Origin: Rhodocyclaceae bacterium
GTDB lineage: Bacteria > Pseudomonadota > Gammaproteobacteria > Burkholderiales > Rhodocyclaceae
Reading direction: 5' to 3'
Length of the DNA: 57,206 bases
NCBI GenBank assembly: GCA_018883385.1
Contig: VEQD01000005.1
Location: forward strand, 1-57,206
Numbering within the stretch: position 1 is the stretch's first letter; every line of letters starts with the position of its first letter. Below, one piece after another: positions 1-10,642 of the stretch. The translations under genes were made by a program, and so were the position numbers. Under the pieces are notes generated by a model. The model searched no databases. It saw only the letters and a list, made by a program, of their open reading frames with translations, and was not told the origin of the DNA.

Positions 1-200
1 GTCTGGCACAGATCCGTGAAGAGCGTCGCCCCAATAGCAAGTACGCGTCGCTATCGAATTGCCGCCAGGAAGTCAGCGATGCCGAAAAAATGATGCGACG
101 CGAGGGCATTCACTGGCTGGATTCGTCCAGCAAGAGCATCGAGGAAATTTCAACGACGATTCTGCAGGAAGTGCGCCTGGAAGGCCGTCCTTCTTTCTAA
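1..200 (+). CDS. ppsR: Phosphoenolpyruvate synthase regulatory protein PpsR, 3' end only
   Basis: This is the last 65 codons of a gene that enters from the left; the reading frame begins at base 3 and stops at TAA 198-200. The C-terminal text matches the PpsR/DUF299 family: a [12 protein letters not shown] stretch, then [16 protein letters not shown] near the end, typical of this bifunctional kinase/pyrophosphorylase. PpsR switches PEP synthase off by ADP-dependent threonine phosphorylation and on by phosphate-dependent dephosphorylation (family knowledge). The nucleotide-binding part lies outside the window. It converges on the RNA methyltransferase gene with a 4-base overlap. In betaproteobacteria ppsR commonly sits here, next to ppsA, so ppsA probably lies to the left. 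Confidence 0.85.
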   Translation, partial: LAQIREERRPNSKYASLSNCRQEVSDAEKMMRREGIHWLDSSSKSIEEISTTILQEVRLEGRPSF

Positions 201-1000
201 GCTTGCGGTGAGTGGTTCTGACGCTGACGCACCTGTTCGAATAGACAGATCGCCGCAGCAGCGTTGACGTTGAGCGACTCCATGCTGCCCGACATGGGAA
301 TGGTGACGCGATACGTCGCGTGATCAATCAGCGCCCGGGACAAGCCCTGCCCTTCATTACCAAACAACCAGGCAAGCGGCTTTAGCAAAGATTGCTCGTA
401 AAGATTCAGACCACCGTCCAGCGTCGTCGCCGCGACCACACCCTGATATCTTTTGAGAAACGCGACCGGATCGGCGTCGGGGTAAACGTGTGCCAACCAC
501 TGTGCGCCTTGCGCTGCACGCAAACAGCGTGGTGACCAGACATCGGCACAGCCAGGCGATAAGACAATCTGCCGAACGCCCGCCGCGACGGCAGTCCGGA
601 TCAGACTACCGACATTTCCGGGATCCTGGACGGCCTCAAGCACCAAGGTGTCAGAACCGAAGTCCGGCAGCGTGGGAGACATTGGAAGCGGTGCCAATGC
701 GAGCAGACCCACGGGGGAATCGGCCGGCGCAATCTGATCGAACACAGCATCGGCAATCGTGACCATTCGGGCATTCGGACAATGCGCTAGCAATGCCTGT
801 ATCGAATCCGACCGGATGGTACGCGCGGCCATCGCGACAACGGTTGGCTGTACACCGGCGTCGAGCATGGTGCGTAGCAAATGATCGCCCTCGCACAAGA
901 CCAGACCGGCATCGAGACGCGCCCGTTTATGTTCGGCCAGGCGACGCAGGTCTTTGACCAGATTGTTCTGCCGGGATTCAATATGTTCGAACGGTGTCAT
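197..1000 (-). CDS. TrmH/SpoU family RNA 2'-O-methyltransferase
   Basis: A 267-residue SpoU-class methyltransferase with a trefoil-knot SAM site. An N-terminal substrate-binding part (about 1-110) resembles the L30e-like domain of this family. The three SPOUT motifs are visible: NVGSLIRTA at 129-137, [10 protein letters not shown] at 212-221, and [15 protein letters not shown] at 236-250. Such enzymes methylate a ribose 2'-OH in rRNA or tRNA. The exact target cannot be read from sequence; rRNA is the usual annotation for this rnhB-linked paralogue. The ATG overlaps the rnhB stop by one base (TGATG), so the gene is translationally coupled as the last member of the long lipid A operon. Confidence 0.85.
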   Translation of the reverse strand: MTPFEHIESRQNNLVKDLRRLAEHKRARLDAGLVLCEGDHLLRTMLDAGVQPTVVAMAARTIRSDSIQALLAHCPNARMVTIADAVFDQIAPADSPVGLLALAPLPMSPTLPDFGSDTLVLEAVQDPGNVGSLIRTAVAAGVRQIVLSPGCADVWSPRCLRAAQGAQWLAHVYPDADPVAFLKRYQGVVAATTLDGGLNLYEQSLLKPLAWLFGNEGQGLSRALIDHATYRVTIPMSGSMESLNVNAAAAICLFEQVRQRQNHSPQA

Positions 1001-1584
1001 CAGTCGAACCCCGGCAATAACGATTGGGCGACCGGACCGAAACTGCGGCGATGCACCGGCGAGGGGCCATGCAATTGCAGCGCCGTGAGATGTGCTGCTG
1101 TCGGATAGCCCATGTGACGGGCAAAGCCATACTGCGGGAACAGGCGATCCAGCTCAAGCAACTGGGCATCACGATGCGTTTTGGCCAGAATGGAGGCAGC
1201 GGATATGGCCGGCTCTTTGGCGTCGCCCTTGACGATGGCTTCGGCACTGCACGGCAAACCCGCCGGCACCCGGTTGCCATCAATGAGCGCATGCGTCGGC
1301 TTAATCACCAGACCTGCAACCGCACGACGCATTGCCAGAAAGGTCGCCTGCAAAATATTGATCTCATCAATCTCGGCCGCCGTCGCCTCACCGATGGCCC
1401 AGGCCAAGGCGTGCTCACGAATCTGCGGTGCCAGTCGCTCACGCGCGGTCGCGCTCAGTTTTTTCGAGTCAGCCAGTCCCGCAATCGGCTTGGCCGGATT
1501 CAAAATGACAGCCGCAGCGACCACCGAGCCAGCCAGAGGTCCGCGCCCTGCTTCGTCAACGCCGCAAATCAGATGCACCGACAT
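1000..1584 (-). CDS. rnhB: Ribonuclease HII
   Basis: A 194-residue RNase HII, which cuts RNA in RNA-DNA hybrids and single ribonucleotides in DNA. The four acidic metal ligands are in place: D10 and E11 in the DEAGRG motif, D102 in ALIDGN and D121 in [17 protein letters not shown]. The GLADSKKL motif (36-43) is also typical. The length matches the short proteobacterial form (E. coli 198). The ATG follows the lpxB stop directly (TAAATG), and the stop overlaps the next gene. The lpxB-rnhB order is the usual one in Proteobacteria. Confidence 0.95.
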   Translation of the reverse strand: MSVHLICGVDEAGRGPLAGSVVAAAVILNPAKPIAGLADSKKLSATARERLAPQIREHALAWAIGEATAAEIDEINILQATFLAMRRAVAGLVIKPTHALIDGNRVPAGLPCSAEAIVKGDAKEPAISAASILAKTHRDAQLLELDRLFPQYGFARHMGYPTAAHLTALQLHGPSPVHRRSFGPVAQSLLPGFD

Positions 1585-2772
1585 TTAGGGGTGAATGCAG
1601 GACAACACGGCATCGGCCGCACGCGAGGCCGAATCCTGCCGCAGCCTCTGATGAATGACATCAAACTCACGCACCATCTCGGTACGACGGGCTGGCGAGC
1701 GCCACAGCGTGATTAGCTCGGCCGACAATTTCTCAGGCGTTGCATCATCCTGAAGCAGTTCGGGCACCAGCAAGCGACCGAGCAAAATATTCGGCAGCCC
1801 GACCCAGGGCAGATAGCGCATGTGTTTATAAATCCAGGCCGATGAGGCCGAAAACTTATAGGTAATGACCATTGGGCAACGCACCAGGGCCGCCTCCAGC
1901 GTTGCCGTGCCACTACAGACCAGCGCCAGATCACTTGCCGAGAGGGCTTCGCGCGCATGGCCGAAGAGGATGCGAACCTGCAGCGCCGGATCACCATATT
2001 GGTGGAGCGCCGCCTGAAAGTAGTCACGTGTTGCCGGCGTTGCCAGCGGCACAATAAAAAGGGCCTCGGGCATTTCCTTCGCCACGCGATTGGCTGTCTC
2101 GATAAATATTGGCGCGTGATATTCCAGTTCGGAGCGGCGGCTTCCCGGCATTAGGGTGATTAATGGCGCACCGTCCGGCAGATTGAGCGCAGCACGCTGC
2201 TGTAACCGATCGATTTGCGGACTGATTTCGTCGGCCAACGGATGGCCCACAAAGACCGGTTCTATCGCCGCACCCTTGTAACAGCCTGGCTCAAAAGGGA
2301 ACAGGCATAACAGCTGATTGACGGAGGCAATGATTTTCTTGGCGCGACCCCGACGCCAAGCCCAGACCGTTGGGCTCACATAATGCACCGTGGGCACCCC
2401 TGCACGCTTGAAGCGGCGTTCGATCGGGAGATTAAAATCCGGCGCATCAATGCCGATGACCACATCAGGCTTCCAGGCTGCGAGCTGTGAAATGATGCCA
2501 CGCCGAATTTTCAGGATTTCAGGCAGGTGCTTGAGCACTTCAATAGCGCCACGCACAGCCAGTTTTTCCTGGTCGTAGGCACTCTTCAAACCTGCTGCAA
2601 TCATTTTGGGGCCACCGATGCCAAAGAATTCGGCATCGGGACGTCGCAGGGCGATTGCCTGGATCAGACTGGCGCCCAACACATCGCCAGAGGCTTCACC
2701 GGCAATCAACCCAATACGCAATGGGCGATCTCGCAACGGGCGATCCGCGTAATTCTGAGCGCCTTGCGTCAT
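1585..2772 (-). CDS. lpxB: Lipid-A-disaccharide synthase
   Basis: A 395-residue peripheral inner-membrane glycosyltransferase. It joins UDP-2,3-diacylglucosamine to 2,3-diacylglucosamine-1-phosphate (lipid X) to make the beta-1,6 disaccharide of lipid A. The family motif GEASGD is at 25-30 after a roughly 15-residue extension rich in D and R. Further family text includes GIDAPDFNLPIERRFK, YVSPTVWAWRRGR, LFPFEP, GHPLADE, LMPGSRRSE and CSGTATLEAAL, the last being the UDP-sugar binding region. It starts 10 bases after the lpxA stop and abuts rnhB. Confidence 0.96.
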   Translation of the reverse strand: MTQGAQNYADRPLRDRPLRIGLIAGEASGDVLGASLIQAIALRRPDAEFFGIGGPKMIAAGLKSAYDQEKLAVRGAIEVLKHLPEILKIRRGIISQLAAWKPDVVIGIDAPDFNLPIERRFKRAGVPTVHYVSPTVWAWRRGRAKKIIASVNQLLCLFPFEPGCYKGAAIEPVFVGHPLADEISPQIDRLQQRAALNLPDGAPLITLMPGSRRSELEYHAPIFIETANRVAKEMPEALFIVPLATPATRDYFQAALHQYGDPALQVRILFGHAREALSASDLALVCSGTATLEAALVRCPMVITYKFSASSAWIYKHMRYLPWVGLPNILLGRLLVPELLQDDATPEKLSAELITLWRSPARRTEMVREFDVIHQRLRQDSASRAADAVLSCIHP

Positions 2773-2782
2773 CGTTGAAAAA

Positions 2783-3559
2783 TCAGCGGATGATACCGCG
2801 CTGCGAAGACGCCAGGAACGCGTTCAGAACAGCCACTTCCGCATGTGCTTTTTGTAGCTCGTCGAGCTTCACCCGTGCCTCCTCCAGACTGAGGCCTGAT
2901 TTATAGATACTCCGATAGGCCTGCTTGATGGCATTGATAGATTCAGGCGTAAAACCACGACGCTTCAAACCCTCGGCATTAATGCCGCGCGGTACGGCAG
3001 GATAGCCTTGTGTGATGACATAAGGCGGCACATCCTGGACGACGATGGATCCACCGCCAATCATCGCATGCGCACCAATACGGACAAACTGGTGATACCC
3101 GGTATGACCGCCAAGGATGGCCCAATCACCAACCTCGCAGTGGCCGGCCAACTGAGCATTGCTGGCCAGAATGGCCTGGTTGCCGATCTGGCAATCGTGC
3201 GCGATATGTACATAACCCATAATCCAGTTATCGGAGCCGATGGAGGTCACACCCCGATCCTGCGCTGTGCCAACATGAAAACTCACAAACTCGCGGATCG
3301 TATTGCGGTCACCGATTTCCAGACGCGTGGGTTCACCGTTGTACTTCTTGTCCTGGGGAACGCCTCCCAGCGCCGCATAATGATGAATCTTGTTGTCGCG
3401 GCCAATGCGGGTGTGACCTTCGATTACACAGTGCGAGCCAATACTGGTGCCATCGCCAACGTTGACATGCTCACCAATGATCGTAAAGGCACCCACTGAG
3501 ACCCCAATGCCCAATTGGGCCTTCGGGTGGACAAGCGCGCTGGGATGGATCGTAACCAT
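2783..3559 (-). CDS. lpxA: UDP-N-acetylglucosamine acyltransferase
   Basis: A 258-residue left-handed beta-helix acyltransferase (hexapeptide repeats from about residue 4 to 180) that puts a 3-hydroxyacyl chain from ACP on UDP-GlcNAc, the first step of lipid A synthesis. H121 in HIAHDC aligns with catalytic His125 of E. coli. The residue aligned with the E. coli acyl-chain ruler Gly173 is Gly169. The C-terminal helical region (GLKRRGF, then to RGIIR) is complete. The frame stays open upstream, but that extension lies inside fabZ; the ATG at 3559 starts the conserved MVTIHPSA and sits one base after the fabZ stop. Confidence 0.95.
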   Translation of the reverse strand: MVTIHPSALVHPKAQLGIGVSVGAFTIIGEHVNVGDGTSIGSHCVIEGHTRIGRDNKIHHYAALGGVPQDKKYNGEPTRLEIGDRNTIREFVSFHVGTAQDRGVTSIGSDNWIMGYVHIAHDCQIGNQAILASNAQLAGHCEVGDWAILGGHTGYHQFVRIGAHAMIGGGSIVVQDVPPYVITQGYPAVPRGINAEGLKRRGFTPESINAIKQAYRSIYKSGLSLEEARVKLDELQKAHAEVAVLNAFLASSQRGIIR

Positions 3560-3560
3560 A

Positions 3561-4019
3561 TCAGGCATCACCCATCTTGCGGTGCGCGCACATGAGATCG
3601 GCTTCGGCAACGACCTGGCCATCGACCTTGGCCACCGCCTTGTATTTGTAGATGCCACGCTTGCTGGCCGTCATTTCGGCAAACAGTTCGAGACGATCGC
3701 CCGGCATGACGGGACGCTTGAAGCGGGCGTTGTCGATACCGGCAAATAAATAAAGATCGTCCGCCGCGTTTTTAGTTTCTTCGTCACTGGCCGAAGCAAA
3801 GGTCAGAATGGCCGCCGCCTGGGCTAGTGCTTCCATGATCAGCACACCGGGGAACACCGGATAATCCGGAAAGTGGCCCGGAAAAAATGGTTCATTGACG
3901 GTGACATTCTTGATGGCGTGAATCCGTTGACCAAACTCAATGTCCTCGACGCGATCCACCAGCAGGAACGGGTAACGGTGCGGAAGAATCTTACGGATCT
4001 GATGGACGTTGAGTTTCAT
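3561..4019 (-). CDS. fabZ: 3-hydroxyacyl-[acyl-carrier-protein] dehydratase FabZ
   Basis: A 152-residue hot-dog-fold dehydratase that removes water from 3-hydroxyacyl-ACP in fatty acid elongation. It shares its substrate with LpxA, which explains the pairing. Motifs: [12 protein letters not shown] at 13-24 and FFPGHFP at 45-51, with catalytic H49 and E63 (E. coli His54 and Glu68). Its ATG overlaps the lpxD stop (ATGA), giving translational coupling. Confidence 0.96.
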   Translation of the reverse strand: MKLNVHQIRKILPHRYPFLLVDRVEDIEFGQRIHAIKNVTVNEPFFPGHFPDYPVFPGVLIMEALAQAAAILTFASASDEETKNAADDLYLFAGIDNARFKRPVMPGDRLELFAEMTASKRGIYKYKAVAKVDGQVVAEADLMCAHRKMGDA

Positions 4020-5023
4020 GACGGATCTCCGGAGGGTGCTGCAGTCAATGTCTGAATCTGGGCTTCGAGCTGTTGAACTTTTTTAACCAGGGCGTCGAGT
4101 TGACGCATATTGGCCGCGATATGCAACCAGTCGGCGTGGGGCATACTGGGAAAAACACCCGTGTACTGACCCGGCTTGCGGATGCTTTTGATAATGGCGC
4201 TGCCACCGGAGATCTGGACGTCATCACAGATCTCGATGTGACCCGAGAACATGGCGGCACCCCCGACCAGGCAACGCTTGCCAATGATCGTGCTGCCGGC
4301 AATACCGGCACAGGCAGCGATCGCCGTATGGTCACCAATACGACAGTTGTGACCGATCATGATCTGATCATCAATCTTGACACCATCACCGATGACCGTA
4401 TCGTCAAGCGCACCACGATCAATACAGGTATTGGCACCCACTTCGACATCGTCACCGATCAATACACGGCCAATCTGCGGAATCTTGACCCACACATCGC
4501 CATCCTTGGCATTGCCGAAACCATCGGCGCCAATCACCACGCCGGCATGAAGTACCACACGATTGCCAAGGTGGCACTCGTGATAGATCACCACATTGGG
4601 ATAGATCAACGCATCGTCGCCGATGACCACATCATCGCCAATGACCACACCCGCGTGAATCACCGCATTTCTACCAATCTTGGCGGTGGGTGAAATCACC
4701 GCCGACGGATGTATGGGCGGCTCGGGTACTCGCATCGGGTTGAGTAGCTGGCTCACCCGGGCAAAGTACAGATAGGGGTTGGGGGTCAGAATATGCGGTC
4801 GTGGGTAATGGCCTGCAGCTTCCGGCGGCAGAATCAGGGCTGACGCCTGCGTGGTAGCCAGCAGTGGTGCGTACTTGCGCTGGGAGAGAAAACTGATGTG
4901 CCCTGCCTGGGCATCTGCCAGTGGTGCGATGCCAGAGACCTCAACCGAACCATCGCCCACCAGCTCGCCGCCGAGGGCCGTCTGGATTTCTGTGAGCGTC
5001 AGGGTCACCACCGGACGGGCCAT
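4016..5023 (-). CDS. lpxD: UDP-3-O-(3-hydroxyacyl)glucosamine N-acyltransferase
   Basis: A 335-residue enzyme for the third lipid A step, N-acylation of UDP-3-O-acylglucosamine. An N-terminal uridine-binding domain (about 1-100, containing [11 protein letters not shown]) is followed by a long left-handed beta-helix of hexapeptide repeats (about 105-285). The catalytic histidine lies in IGHNCRIG, matching E. coli His239. The C-terminal helix ends with a coiled stretch, [17 protein letters not shown]. It starts two bases after the ompH stop and overlaps fabZ by four bases. Confidence 0.95.
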   Translation of the reverse strand: MARPVVTLTLTEIQTALGGELVGDGSVEVSGIAPLADAQAGHISFLSQRKYAPLLATTQASALILPPEAAGHYPRPHILTPNPYLYFARVSQLLNPMRVPEPPIHPSAVISPTAKIGRNAVIHAGVVIGDDVVIGDDALIYPNVVIYHECHLGNRVVLHAGVVIGADGFGNAKDGDVWVKIPQIGRVLIGDDVEVGANTCIDRGALDDTVIGDGVKIDDQIMIGHNCRIGDHTAIAACAGIAGSTIIGKRCLVGGAAMFSGHIEICDDVQISGGSAIIKSIRKPGQYTGVFPSMPHADWLHIAANMRQLDALVKKVQQLEAQIQTLTAAPSGDPS

Positions 5024-5025
5024 GA

Positions 5026-5553
5026 TTAGTTCGGCAGCTTTCCGTCATCGGCCAGCGCCTTGATGATCTTATCGGTAATATCAATGCGCGGGTTGAAATA
5101 GGCAGCATCCTGAAGAATGAGATCATACTTCTCGGCTTCGGCGACCTGTTTAAGCGCCTTGTTGGCACGCTCGAAGACAACGGCGTTAACCTCGTTGCTC
5201 CGAATCTCTAGATCTTCGCGAAATTCGCGCTGTTTGCGCTGAAAGTCCCGATTCAGATCGGCGAGATCACGCTCCTTGTTACGCCGCTCGGATTCAGACA
5301 AAGTAGCGCCACCCTTTTCCAGGGCCTCTTGCTGTGTTTTGATCTGCTTGTTGAGCTTTTGTAGGTCGGCCTCACGTTTGGAGAACTCCGCCTCCAGTTT
5401 CTTCTTCGCCTTGATGGAGACCGGTGCCTGATCAAAGAGTCGCTGGATGTCGACAAAACCGATCTTGACCTCAGCCTGCGCAGATCCGGCCATGAAAAGT
5501 CCGCAAGCGATCGTTACGCCGCACACCCGAATGAGTTGTCGCATCGTTGTCAT
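5026..5553 (-). CDS. skp: Periplasmic chaperone Skp/OmpH
   Basis: A 175-residue OmpH-family chaperone that holds unfolded outer-membrane proteins between the Sec translocon and BAM. The ATG at 5553 follows a good ribosome site (AAAGAGACC). It opens a signal peptide with an MRQLIR n-region, a hydrophobic core and an AQA cleavage site before EVKIGFVD (about residue 27/28). The body is a long, highly charged alpha-helical coiled coil (about 50-145), as expected for the Skp tentacles. A longer open frame reaches 5622 but would run into bamA and displace the signal peptide. Confidence 0.92.
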   Translation of the reverse strand: MTTMRQLIRVCGVTIACGLFMAGSAQAEVKIGFVDIQRLFDQAPVSIKAKKKLEAEFSKREADLQKLNKQIKTQQEALEKGGATLSESERRNKERDLADLNRDFQRKQREFREDLEIRSNEVNAVVFERANKALKQVAEAEKYDLILQDAAYFNPRIDITDKIIKALADDGKLPN

Positions 5554-5563
5554 GTTGGTCTCT

Positions 5564-8020
5564 TTAAAAAGCACTACCCATCGTAAACTGGAACGGTTGG
5601 CGCTGAGCCCCAGGGCCAGCACCTAAAGGATAACCCAGACTGAATTTCAGCGGGCCCACCGGCGACACCCAGGTCATGCCTAGCCCCACCGAGGTGGCAA
5701 TGGAATTATTGGAGGGGTTACACACCAAGCCAGGATAACAGCCCGGCGCCGCAGAACCGACTGCACCGACGTAACCCACGTCATAAAAGACATTCCAGCG
5801 CATCGTCTCGGCCAGGCCCGGCAGCGCACCCTGAAGTTCAAAGTTACCGGTGGCCATCTGATTTCCGCCAATGTAAGAGGTACCTCCACCGGCATTGGTG
5901 GCCTGGGGACCGACAGTACCCGGTTTATAACCTCGCACCGAGCCGATACCACCGGCATAGAAGTTTTTGTAGAACGGATAGGCTTTATCGCCCATGCCTT
6001 GGCCGAAACCGAGGTTGGCGTTACCCATCAGCAGCAAGGTCTTCTTCTGGTTGAGTGGCATGAAATGTTGCTGCTGGTAAGACAACTTGTAATACGCGAT
6101 GCTGCCCGGCGGGCTGGCCAGTTCCGCCCCTACACCAAAGCGGTTGCCTTCGGTCGGCATGATGTTTGAATTCAAGGAATTCAAACGCCAACCCACGCTG
6201 GAAATCAATGAGGTATTGGTCGAGCCGTACTGCTGGGTGAAGTTGTAGATGTTGTAGGGCACATTCGGATAAGAGTATGTCGCGTTCGGCGTCACACTGG
6301 TATCTGTCACGGTCACCGTGCTTGCACCGCTTAGGTTGATGTTGGTCGAATCCACCGTAAAGCCGAGGTTCATACTGCTGGTTTCACTCAACGGGTACGC
6401 GAAACGGATCCCGCCACCGCCGGATAGGGTTTTATAGGTCGACAGCCAGTCGAGCGTCGCCGAGTTAAAGGTCTTGTAGTAAATGTCGTAGCCGATACTG
6501 ACGTTGTTGACCGTCCAGTAGGGATCGGTATACGACAGGTTGTAGAGTGTATTGACCTTGCTGGTGTTCACCGCCAGCGTGACATTCTTACCGCTACCAA
6601 ACAGGTTGTTCTGGCTGATCGAACCGGAAAGCGTCAGCTTTTCATAGCTCGAGAAACCTGCACCGATCTGGAAGCTACCCGTCGATTTTTCTTCGACGTT
6701 CACGTTCACATCGACCTGATCGTTGGTGCCCGCTGCGGGCGGTGTCTGTATATCGACCTGCTTGTAGTAATCGGTACGCATCAAGCGCTCGCGTGACAGT
6801 TTGATCTTGTCGGCGTCGTACCAGGCGCCCTCGATCTGACGCATATCCTGACGCACGACCTCATCGCGCGACTTGGTGTTGCCGGTGATATTGACCTTCC
6901 GAACGTAGACCCGTCGACCCGGATCGACAAACAAGGTGAAGCCGACCAGCCGCTTCTCACGATTGATATCCGGCGCGGCATTCACATTGGCAAAGGCATA
7001 GCCCTCTTTGCCGAGTCGCTCGTTAATCGCTTTCACCGTCTGATTCACCTTATCGCGCGAGAACACCTGACCTGGCGCAATCTTGATGAGTTTACGAATT
7101 TCGCTCTCGGGAACGATGAACTCGCCGAGCACCTTCACGCTGCTGATCATGTACCGATTACCTTCACTCTGGGTAATGGTCAGATAGATGTTTTCCTTGT
7201 TGGGGCTCATCGACACCTGGGTGCTATCAATCGCGTAATCCAGATAACCGCGATCCTGATAGAACGAACGAAGCTTCTCCAGGTCGGCAGTCAGCTTCTG
7301 GCGCGAGTACTGGTCAGACTTGGTGTACCAGGACATCCAGGTCGGTGTCGAGAGCTCAAAGAGATCCTGTAGCTCCGTTTCCGGATACGCCTTGGCGCCA
7401 ATAATATTGATCTCGCGAATTTTGGCCGTGTCCCCTTCAACAATATTGAAGTTGATACCAACGCGGTTACGCTCCAGCGGCGTAACGGTCGTCGTGATCT
7501 GAACCGCGTACTTACCGCGGGAGAGGTATTGCCGCTTGAGCTCTTGTTCGGCACGCTCCAGAACGGAGCGGTCGAAAATACGCGAATCGGCCAGACCGAC
7601 TTCTTTGAGCGATTTGAGGACAAGATCCTTTTCGAACTCTTTCATGCCCTCGAAGGTAATCGAGGCAATCGCCGGCCGCTCCACCACGCTGACAATGAGC
7701 ACGTTGCCCTCGGCTTCGATCCGGACATCCTTGAAAAACCCGGTGGCATAGAGCGCTCGGATCGACTCGGACACCTTTTCGCTGTCGACCGTTTCACCGA
7801 CCTTGATGGGCAAATAGGTAAATACCGTCCCGGGCTCGGTCCGCTGCAATCCTTCGACCCGGATATCATGAACAACAAAGGGGCGGAAAACGACGGTTTC
7901 ATGTTGCTGCGCCATCGTAGGCGCAGCCGAAACCACCAGGAGCACCGCTGCAACCAGACCAGTGAGGGTACGGCGCTGGAAGGCACTGAATCCAATGCGG
8001 GGCATGTGCTTCCGGGACAT
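5564..8020 (-). CDS. bamA: Outer membrane protein assembly factor BamA
   Basis: An 818-residue Omp85 protein, the core of the BAM complex that inserts beta-barrel proteins into the outer membrane. A signal peptide (about 1-37, ending PTMA before QQHE) precedes five POTRA domains (about 45-440, starting FVVHDIRVEGLQ) and a 16-strand barrel. The conserved loop 6 VRGY motif is at about residue 693, in GIGSVRGYKPG. The protein ends in phenylalanine, as outer-membrane barrels do. I place the start at ATG 8020, four bases after the rseP stop; ATG 8005 is possible, and ATG 8053 inside rseP is less likely. Confidence 0.95.
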   Translation of the reverse strand: MSRKHMPRIGFSAFQRRTLTGLVAAVLLVVSAAPTMAQQHETVVFRPFVVHDIRVEGLQRTEPGTVFTYLPIKVGETVDSEKVSESIRALYATGFFKDVRIEAEGNVLIVSVVERPAIASITFEGMKEFEKDLVLKSLKEVGLADSRIFDRSVLERAEQELKRQYLSRGKYAVQITTTVTPLERNRVGINFNIVEGDTAKIREINIIGAKAYPETELQDLFELSTPTWMSWYTKSDQYSRQKLTADLEKLRSFYQDRGYLDYAIDSTQVSMSPNKENIYLTITQSEGNRYMISSVKVLGEFIVPESEIRKLIKIAPGQVFSRDKVNQTVKAINERLGKEGYAFANVNAAPDINREKRLVGFTLFVDPGRRVYVRKVNITGNTKSRDEVVRQDMRQIEGAWYDADKIKLSRERLMRTDYYKQVDIQTPPAAGTNDQVDVNVNVEEKSTGSFQIGAGFSSYEKLTLSGSISQNNLFGSGKNVTLAVNTSKVNTLYNLSYTDPYWTVNNVSIGYDIYYKTFNSATLDWLSTYKTLSGGGGIRFAYPLSETSSMNLGFTVDSTNINLSGASTVTVTDTSVTPNATYSYPNVPYNIYNFTQQYGSTNTSLISSVGWRLNSLNSNIMPTEGNRFGVGAELASPPGSIAYYKLSYQQQHFMPLNQKKTLLLMGNANLGFGQGMGDKAYPFYKNFYAGGIGSVRGYKPGTVGPQATNAGGGTSYIGGNQMATGNFELQGALPGLAETMRWNVFYDVGYVGAVGSAAPGCYPGLVCNPSNNSIATSVGLGMTWVSPVGPLKFSLGYPLGAGPGAQRQPFQFTMGSAF

Positions 8021-8024
8021 CCGT

Positions 8025-9440
8025 CTACCAGTTAAAAAGTCGCTGTAAGTCATTGAAAAGCGCGATAAACATCAGAAAACCGAGTAAAACCACGCCAAAA
8101 CGCTGTAAAAACGCCTGACGCTCTGCAGACACAGGTTTTCCCGTCAGAATCTCTACCAAATAATACATCAAGTGCCCCCCATCAAGGAGCGGCAGGGGCA
8201 ACAGATTGATCACCGCCAAGGAGAGACTGACGATCGCCAGGAAACGTAAAAAAGCTTCGGGACCGATGCGAGCGGTCTGACCGGCGGCCGTGGCGATGGT
8301 CACCGGCCCGGAGAGATTCTCCAGCGATGCCTTACCCGTCAGCATCTGCCCCAGCATCACTAGGGTAAACCGACTTTTGTCGTAGGTTTCAAAGCCAGCG
8401 GCACCGAGCGCCGCAAAGGGATCAAGATTTTGCCGAACGCGATAGGGTTCGAGAGTCGCTGCATCCTGAACCGGACCCAAACCGGCTTTACCAATGCGCT
8501 GGACAGCACCGCCTTGCGATACCTGCCCCGCACCCCGGACCGGCTCGTCTACGGCACGTGGCGTCAGTGTCATGGCCTGCATTTGGCCATTGCGTTGGAT
8601 CTGTATCGCCATCTCCTGATCCGGATGCGTCCGAATGGCACGCACGACTTCCGACCAGTACGCCACAGGCAACCCATTGATGCGCTCGATTCGGTCTCCC
8701 GCCTCAAGACCACTGGCCATGGCAGCGCTGTCGGGCTGGACCACACCAATCACCGGCTGAAAATCGGGCATCGCCAGGCTCAGACCCAGCGATGCAAGAA
8801 GATCGGGGCTCAGAGACTCGCCCTTGGGCAACGAAATCAACAGGCCCTGCTCCGGCGCACCCTCAACCCGTTGGCCCAAGCGCGTTGGCGCAACGGCAAT
8901 ACTCATTTCATGTTCATGGCCTAGCGCCTGCAGCAGACGCCATTGAAACGCCGCCCAGGTTGTGACCGGCTCGCCATCAACCCGGATCACCAGGTCTCCG
9001 GACCGCACGCCGGCCACGGCCGCAGGCGAATTAGCGGGAGGTTCGGCGAGAATGGGTCGCCACTCAACGACGCCATTCAGAAACACGATCCAGTACAACA
9101 GTATCGCCAGCAAAAAATTGGCAATCGGGCCGGCGGCCACCATGGCGATACGTTTACTGACCGATTGCGTATCAAAGGCGACGGCACGATCGGCATGGCT
9201 CACTGCCGAATCATCGCGGGTATCAAGCGGTTTGACATAGCCGCCCAGCGGCCATAGGCAGACCGCCCATTCGGTACCCGAACGATCCTTGCGTGACCAC
9301 AACACCTTGCCAAAACCAAAGGCAAAGCGCAGCACACGCACACCGCACCAGCGCATCACCAGGTAATGGCCCAGTTCGTGCACCGTCACGAGCAGACCAA
9401 TGGCCACGATAAAAGCAAGCAATGAGGTCAGAAAATTCAT
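8025..9440 (-). CDS. rseP: Site-2 intramembrane protease RseP
   Basis: A 471-residue inner-membrane zinc metalloprotease (M50) that cuts anti-sigma-E RseA and remnant signal peptides. The zinc motif HELGH is at 21-25 in the first transmembrane helix. The third ligand region, [10 protein letters not shown], is near residue 415 in a late helix. Two PDZ domains lie between (about 115-300; [17 protein letters not shown] and [16 protein letters not shown]). Its ATG overlaps the dxr stop by four bases (ATGA). Neighbouring bamA and skp are classic parts of the envelope-stress circuit that RseP controls. Confidence 0.94.
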   Translation of the reverse strand: MNFLTSLLAFIVAIGLLVTVHELGHYLVMRWCGVRVLRFAFGFGKVLWSRKDRSGTEWAVCLWPLGGYVKPLDTRDDSAVSHADRAVAFDTQSVSKRIAMVAAGPIANFLLAILLYWIVFLNGVVEWRPILAEPPANSPAAVAGVRSGDLVIRVDGEPVTTWAAFQWRLLQALGHEHEMSIAVAPTRLGQRVEGAPEQGLLISLPKGESLSPDLLASLGLSLAMPDFQPVIGVVQPDSAAMASGLEAGDRIERINGLPVAYWSEVVRAIRTHPDQEMAIQIQRNGQMQAMTLTPRAVDEPVRGAGQVSQGGAVQRIGKAGLGPVQDAATLEPYRVRQNLDPFAALGAAGFETYDKSRFTLVMLGQMLTGKASLENLSGPVTIATAAGQTARIGPEAFLRFLAIVSLSLAVINLLPLPLLDGGHLMYYLVEILTGKPVSAERQAFLQRFGVVLLGFLMFIALFNDLQRLFNW

Positions 9441-10642
9441 GACAGCGAGGCCACCCGAGATTCGGCATGAATGCGGGCGATTCGGTCCGCCTCAAGCACA
9501 TCCTCAAGATTGCCAATGGCGCAATGGTCGACTACGCCAAGGGTAGCCTCGATAATCTCCGGAATTTGCATGAAACCAATGCGACCGGCCAGGAATGCGG
9601 CAACCGCGACCTCATTGGCGGCATTCAGGACGGCCGGCGCTCGCCCTCCCTGCGCCAGGGCGGCAAAGGCAAGCCGTAAACACGGAAAGGCTTCCAGATC
9701 GGGGGCCATGAAATCAAAACGCCCACAAGCCACAAGATCTAGCCATTCCACGCCAGACACAATGCGATCGGGCCAAGCGAGTGCGTGAGCGATCGGGGTG
9801 CGCATATCGGGCGCCCCCAATTCGGCAATCACCGATCCGTCAGCATATTGCACGAGCGAATGGATGGTACTTTGCGGATGCACCACCACCTTGATCTGTT
9901 GGGGGCCGATACCAAACAGGTAGTGGGCTTCGATAACTTCCAGCCCTTTGTTCATGAGGGTTGCGGAGTCGACTGAAATCTTGGGGCCCATGGACCATTT
10001 GGGGTGACTGACTGCTTGTGCCGGCGTGACATCCGCCAGCCGCACACGATCAAAACCGCGGAAAGGTCCACCCGACGCCGTCAAGGTAATATGCGCAACG
10101 CCATGACGCTCAGGATTGCGCTGATAATCCGCTGGCAACGACTGGAAGATGGCGTTGTGCTCACTATCAATCGGCAGCAGTACCGCGCCTGATTCACGCA
10201 CCGCGTTCATGAAAAGATCGCCGGCCATGACCAGCGCCTCTTTGTTGGCCAACAGCAACCGTTTACCAGCTCTGGCCGCCGCCATCGCCGAGGGCAAACC
10301 CGCCGCCCCGACAATCGCCGCCATGACCGTATCCACTTCCGGTCGCTGAACCAGGTCGACAATGGCATCACTCCCGCAGAGGATCTGGGTCTGGACACCA
10401 AGCAGCGCTATACGACTACGCAGCGATTCGGCGGCAACCCGATCAACCACCACAGCCACTTCCGGGCGGAACTGCACGATCTGCTGTTCAAGGAGATCAA
10501 TTCGGCTATGGGCCACCAGTGCAAACACACGGTAGCGGTCCGGGTGACGTGCAATGACATCGAGTGTGTTCTGACCAATCGATCCGGTAGAACCGAGAAC
10601 AGCGATGGACTGGATCAAGGGGTCAGCGTCCGGTCGCAACAA
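9437..10642 (-). CDS. dxr: 1-deoxy-D-xylulose 5-phosphate reductoisomerase
   Basis: An NADPH-dependent enzyme making MEP, the committed step of the non-mevalonate isoprenoid pathway; it feeds UppS next door. Visible are the nucleotide-binding GSTGSIGQ near the N-terminus, LTASGGPF in the active-site loop, and the metal and substrate region [18 protein letters not shown]. No ATG suits the N-terminus. The frame opens with TTG at 10642, inside the end of cdsA. A second TTG at 10618 would start right at [14 protein letters not shown] and fits the family better. Length is 401 or 393 residues (E. coli 398). Confidence 0.94.
   Translation of the reverse strand: MLRPDADPLIQSIAVLGSTGSIGQNTLDVIARHPDRYRVFALVAHSRIDLLEQQIVQFRPEVAVVVDRVAAESLRSRIALLGVQTQILCGSDAIVDLVQRPEVDTVMAAIVGAAGLPSAMAAARAGKRLLLANKEALVMAGDLFMNAVRESGAVLLPIDSEHNAIFQSLPADYQRNPERHGVAHITLTASGGPFRGFDRVRLADVTPAQAVSHPKWSMGPKISVDSATLMNKGLEVIEAHYLFGIGPQQIKVVVHPQSTIHSLVQYADGSVIAELGAPDMRTPIAHALAWPDRIVSGVEWLDLVACGRFDFMAPDLEAFPCLRLAFAALAQGGRAPAVLNAANEVAVAAFLAGRIGFMQIPEIIEATLGVVDHCAIGNLEDVLEADRIARIHAESRVASLS

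Noticed and set aside
3560-3658. 33-residue N-terminal extension of lpxA
   Set aside because: It is an out-of-frame reading of the fabZ 3' end; LpxA proteins start at the first hexapeptide coil.
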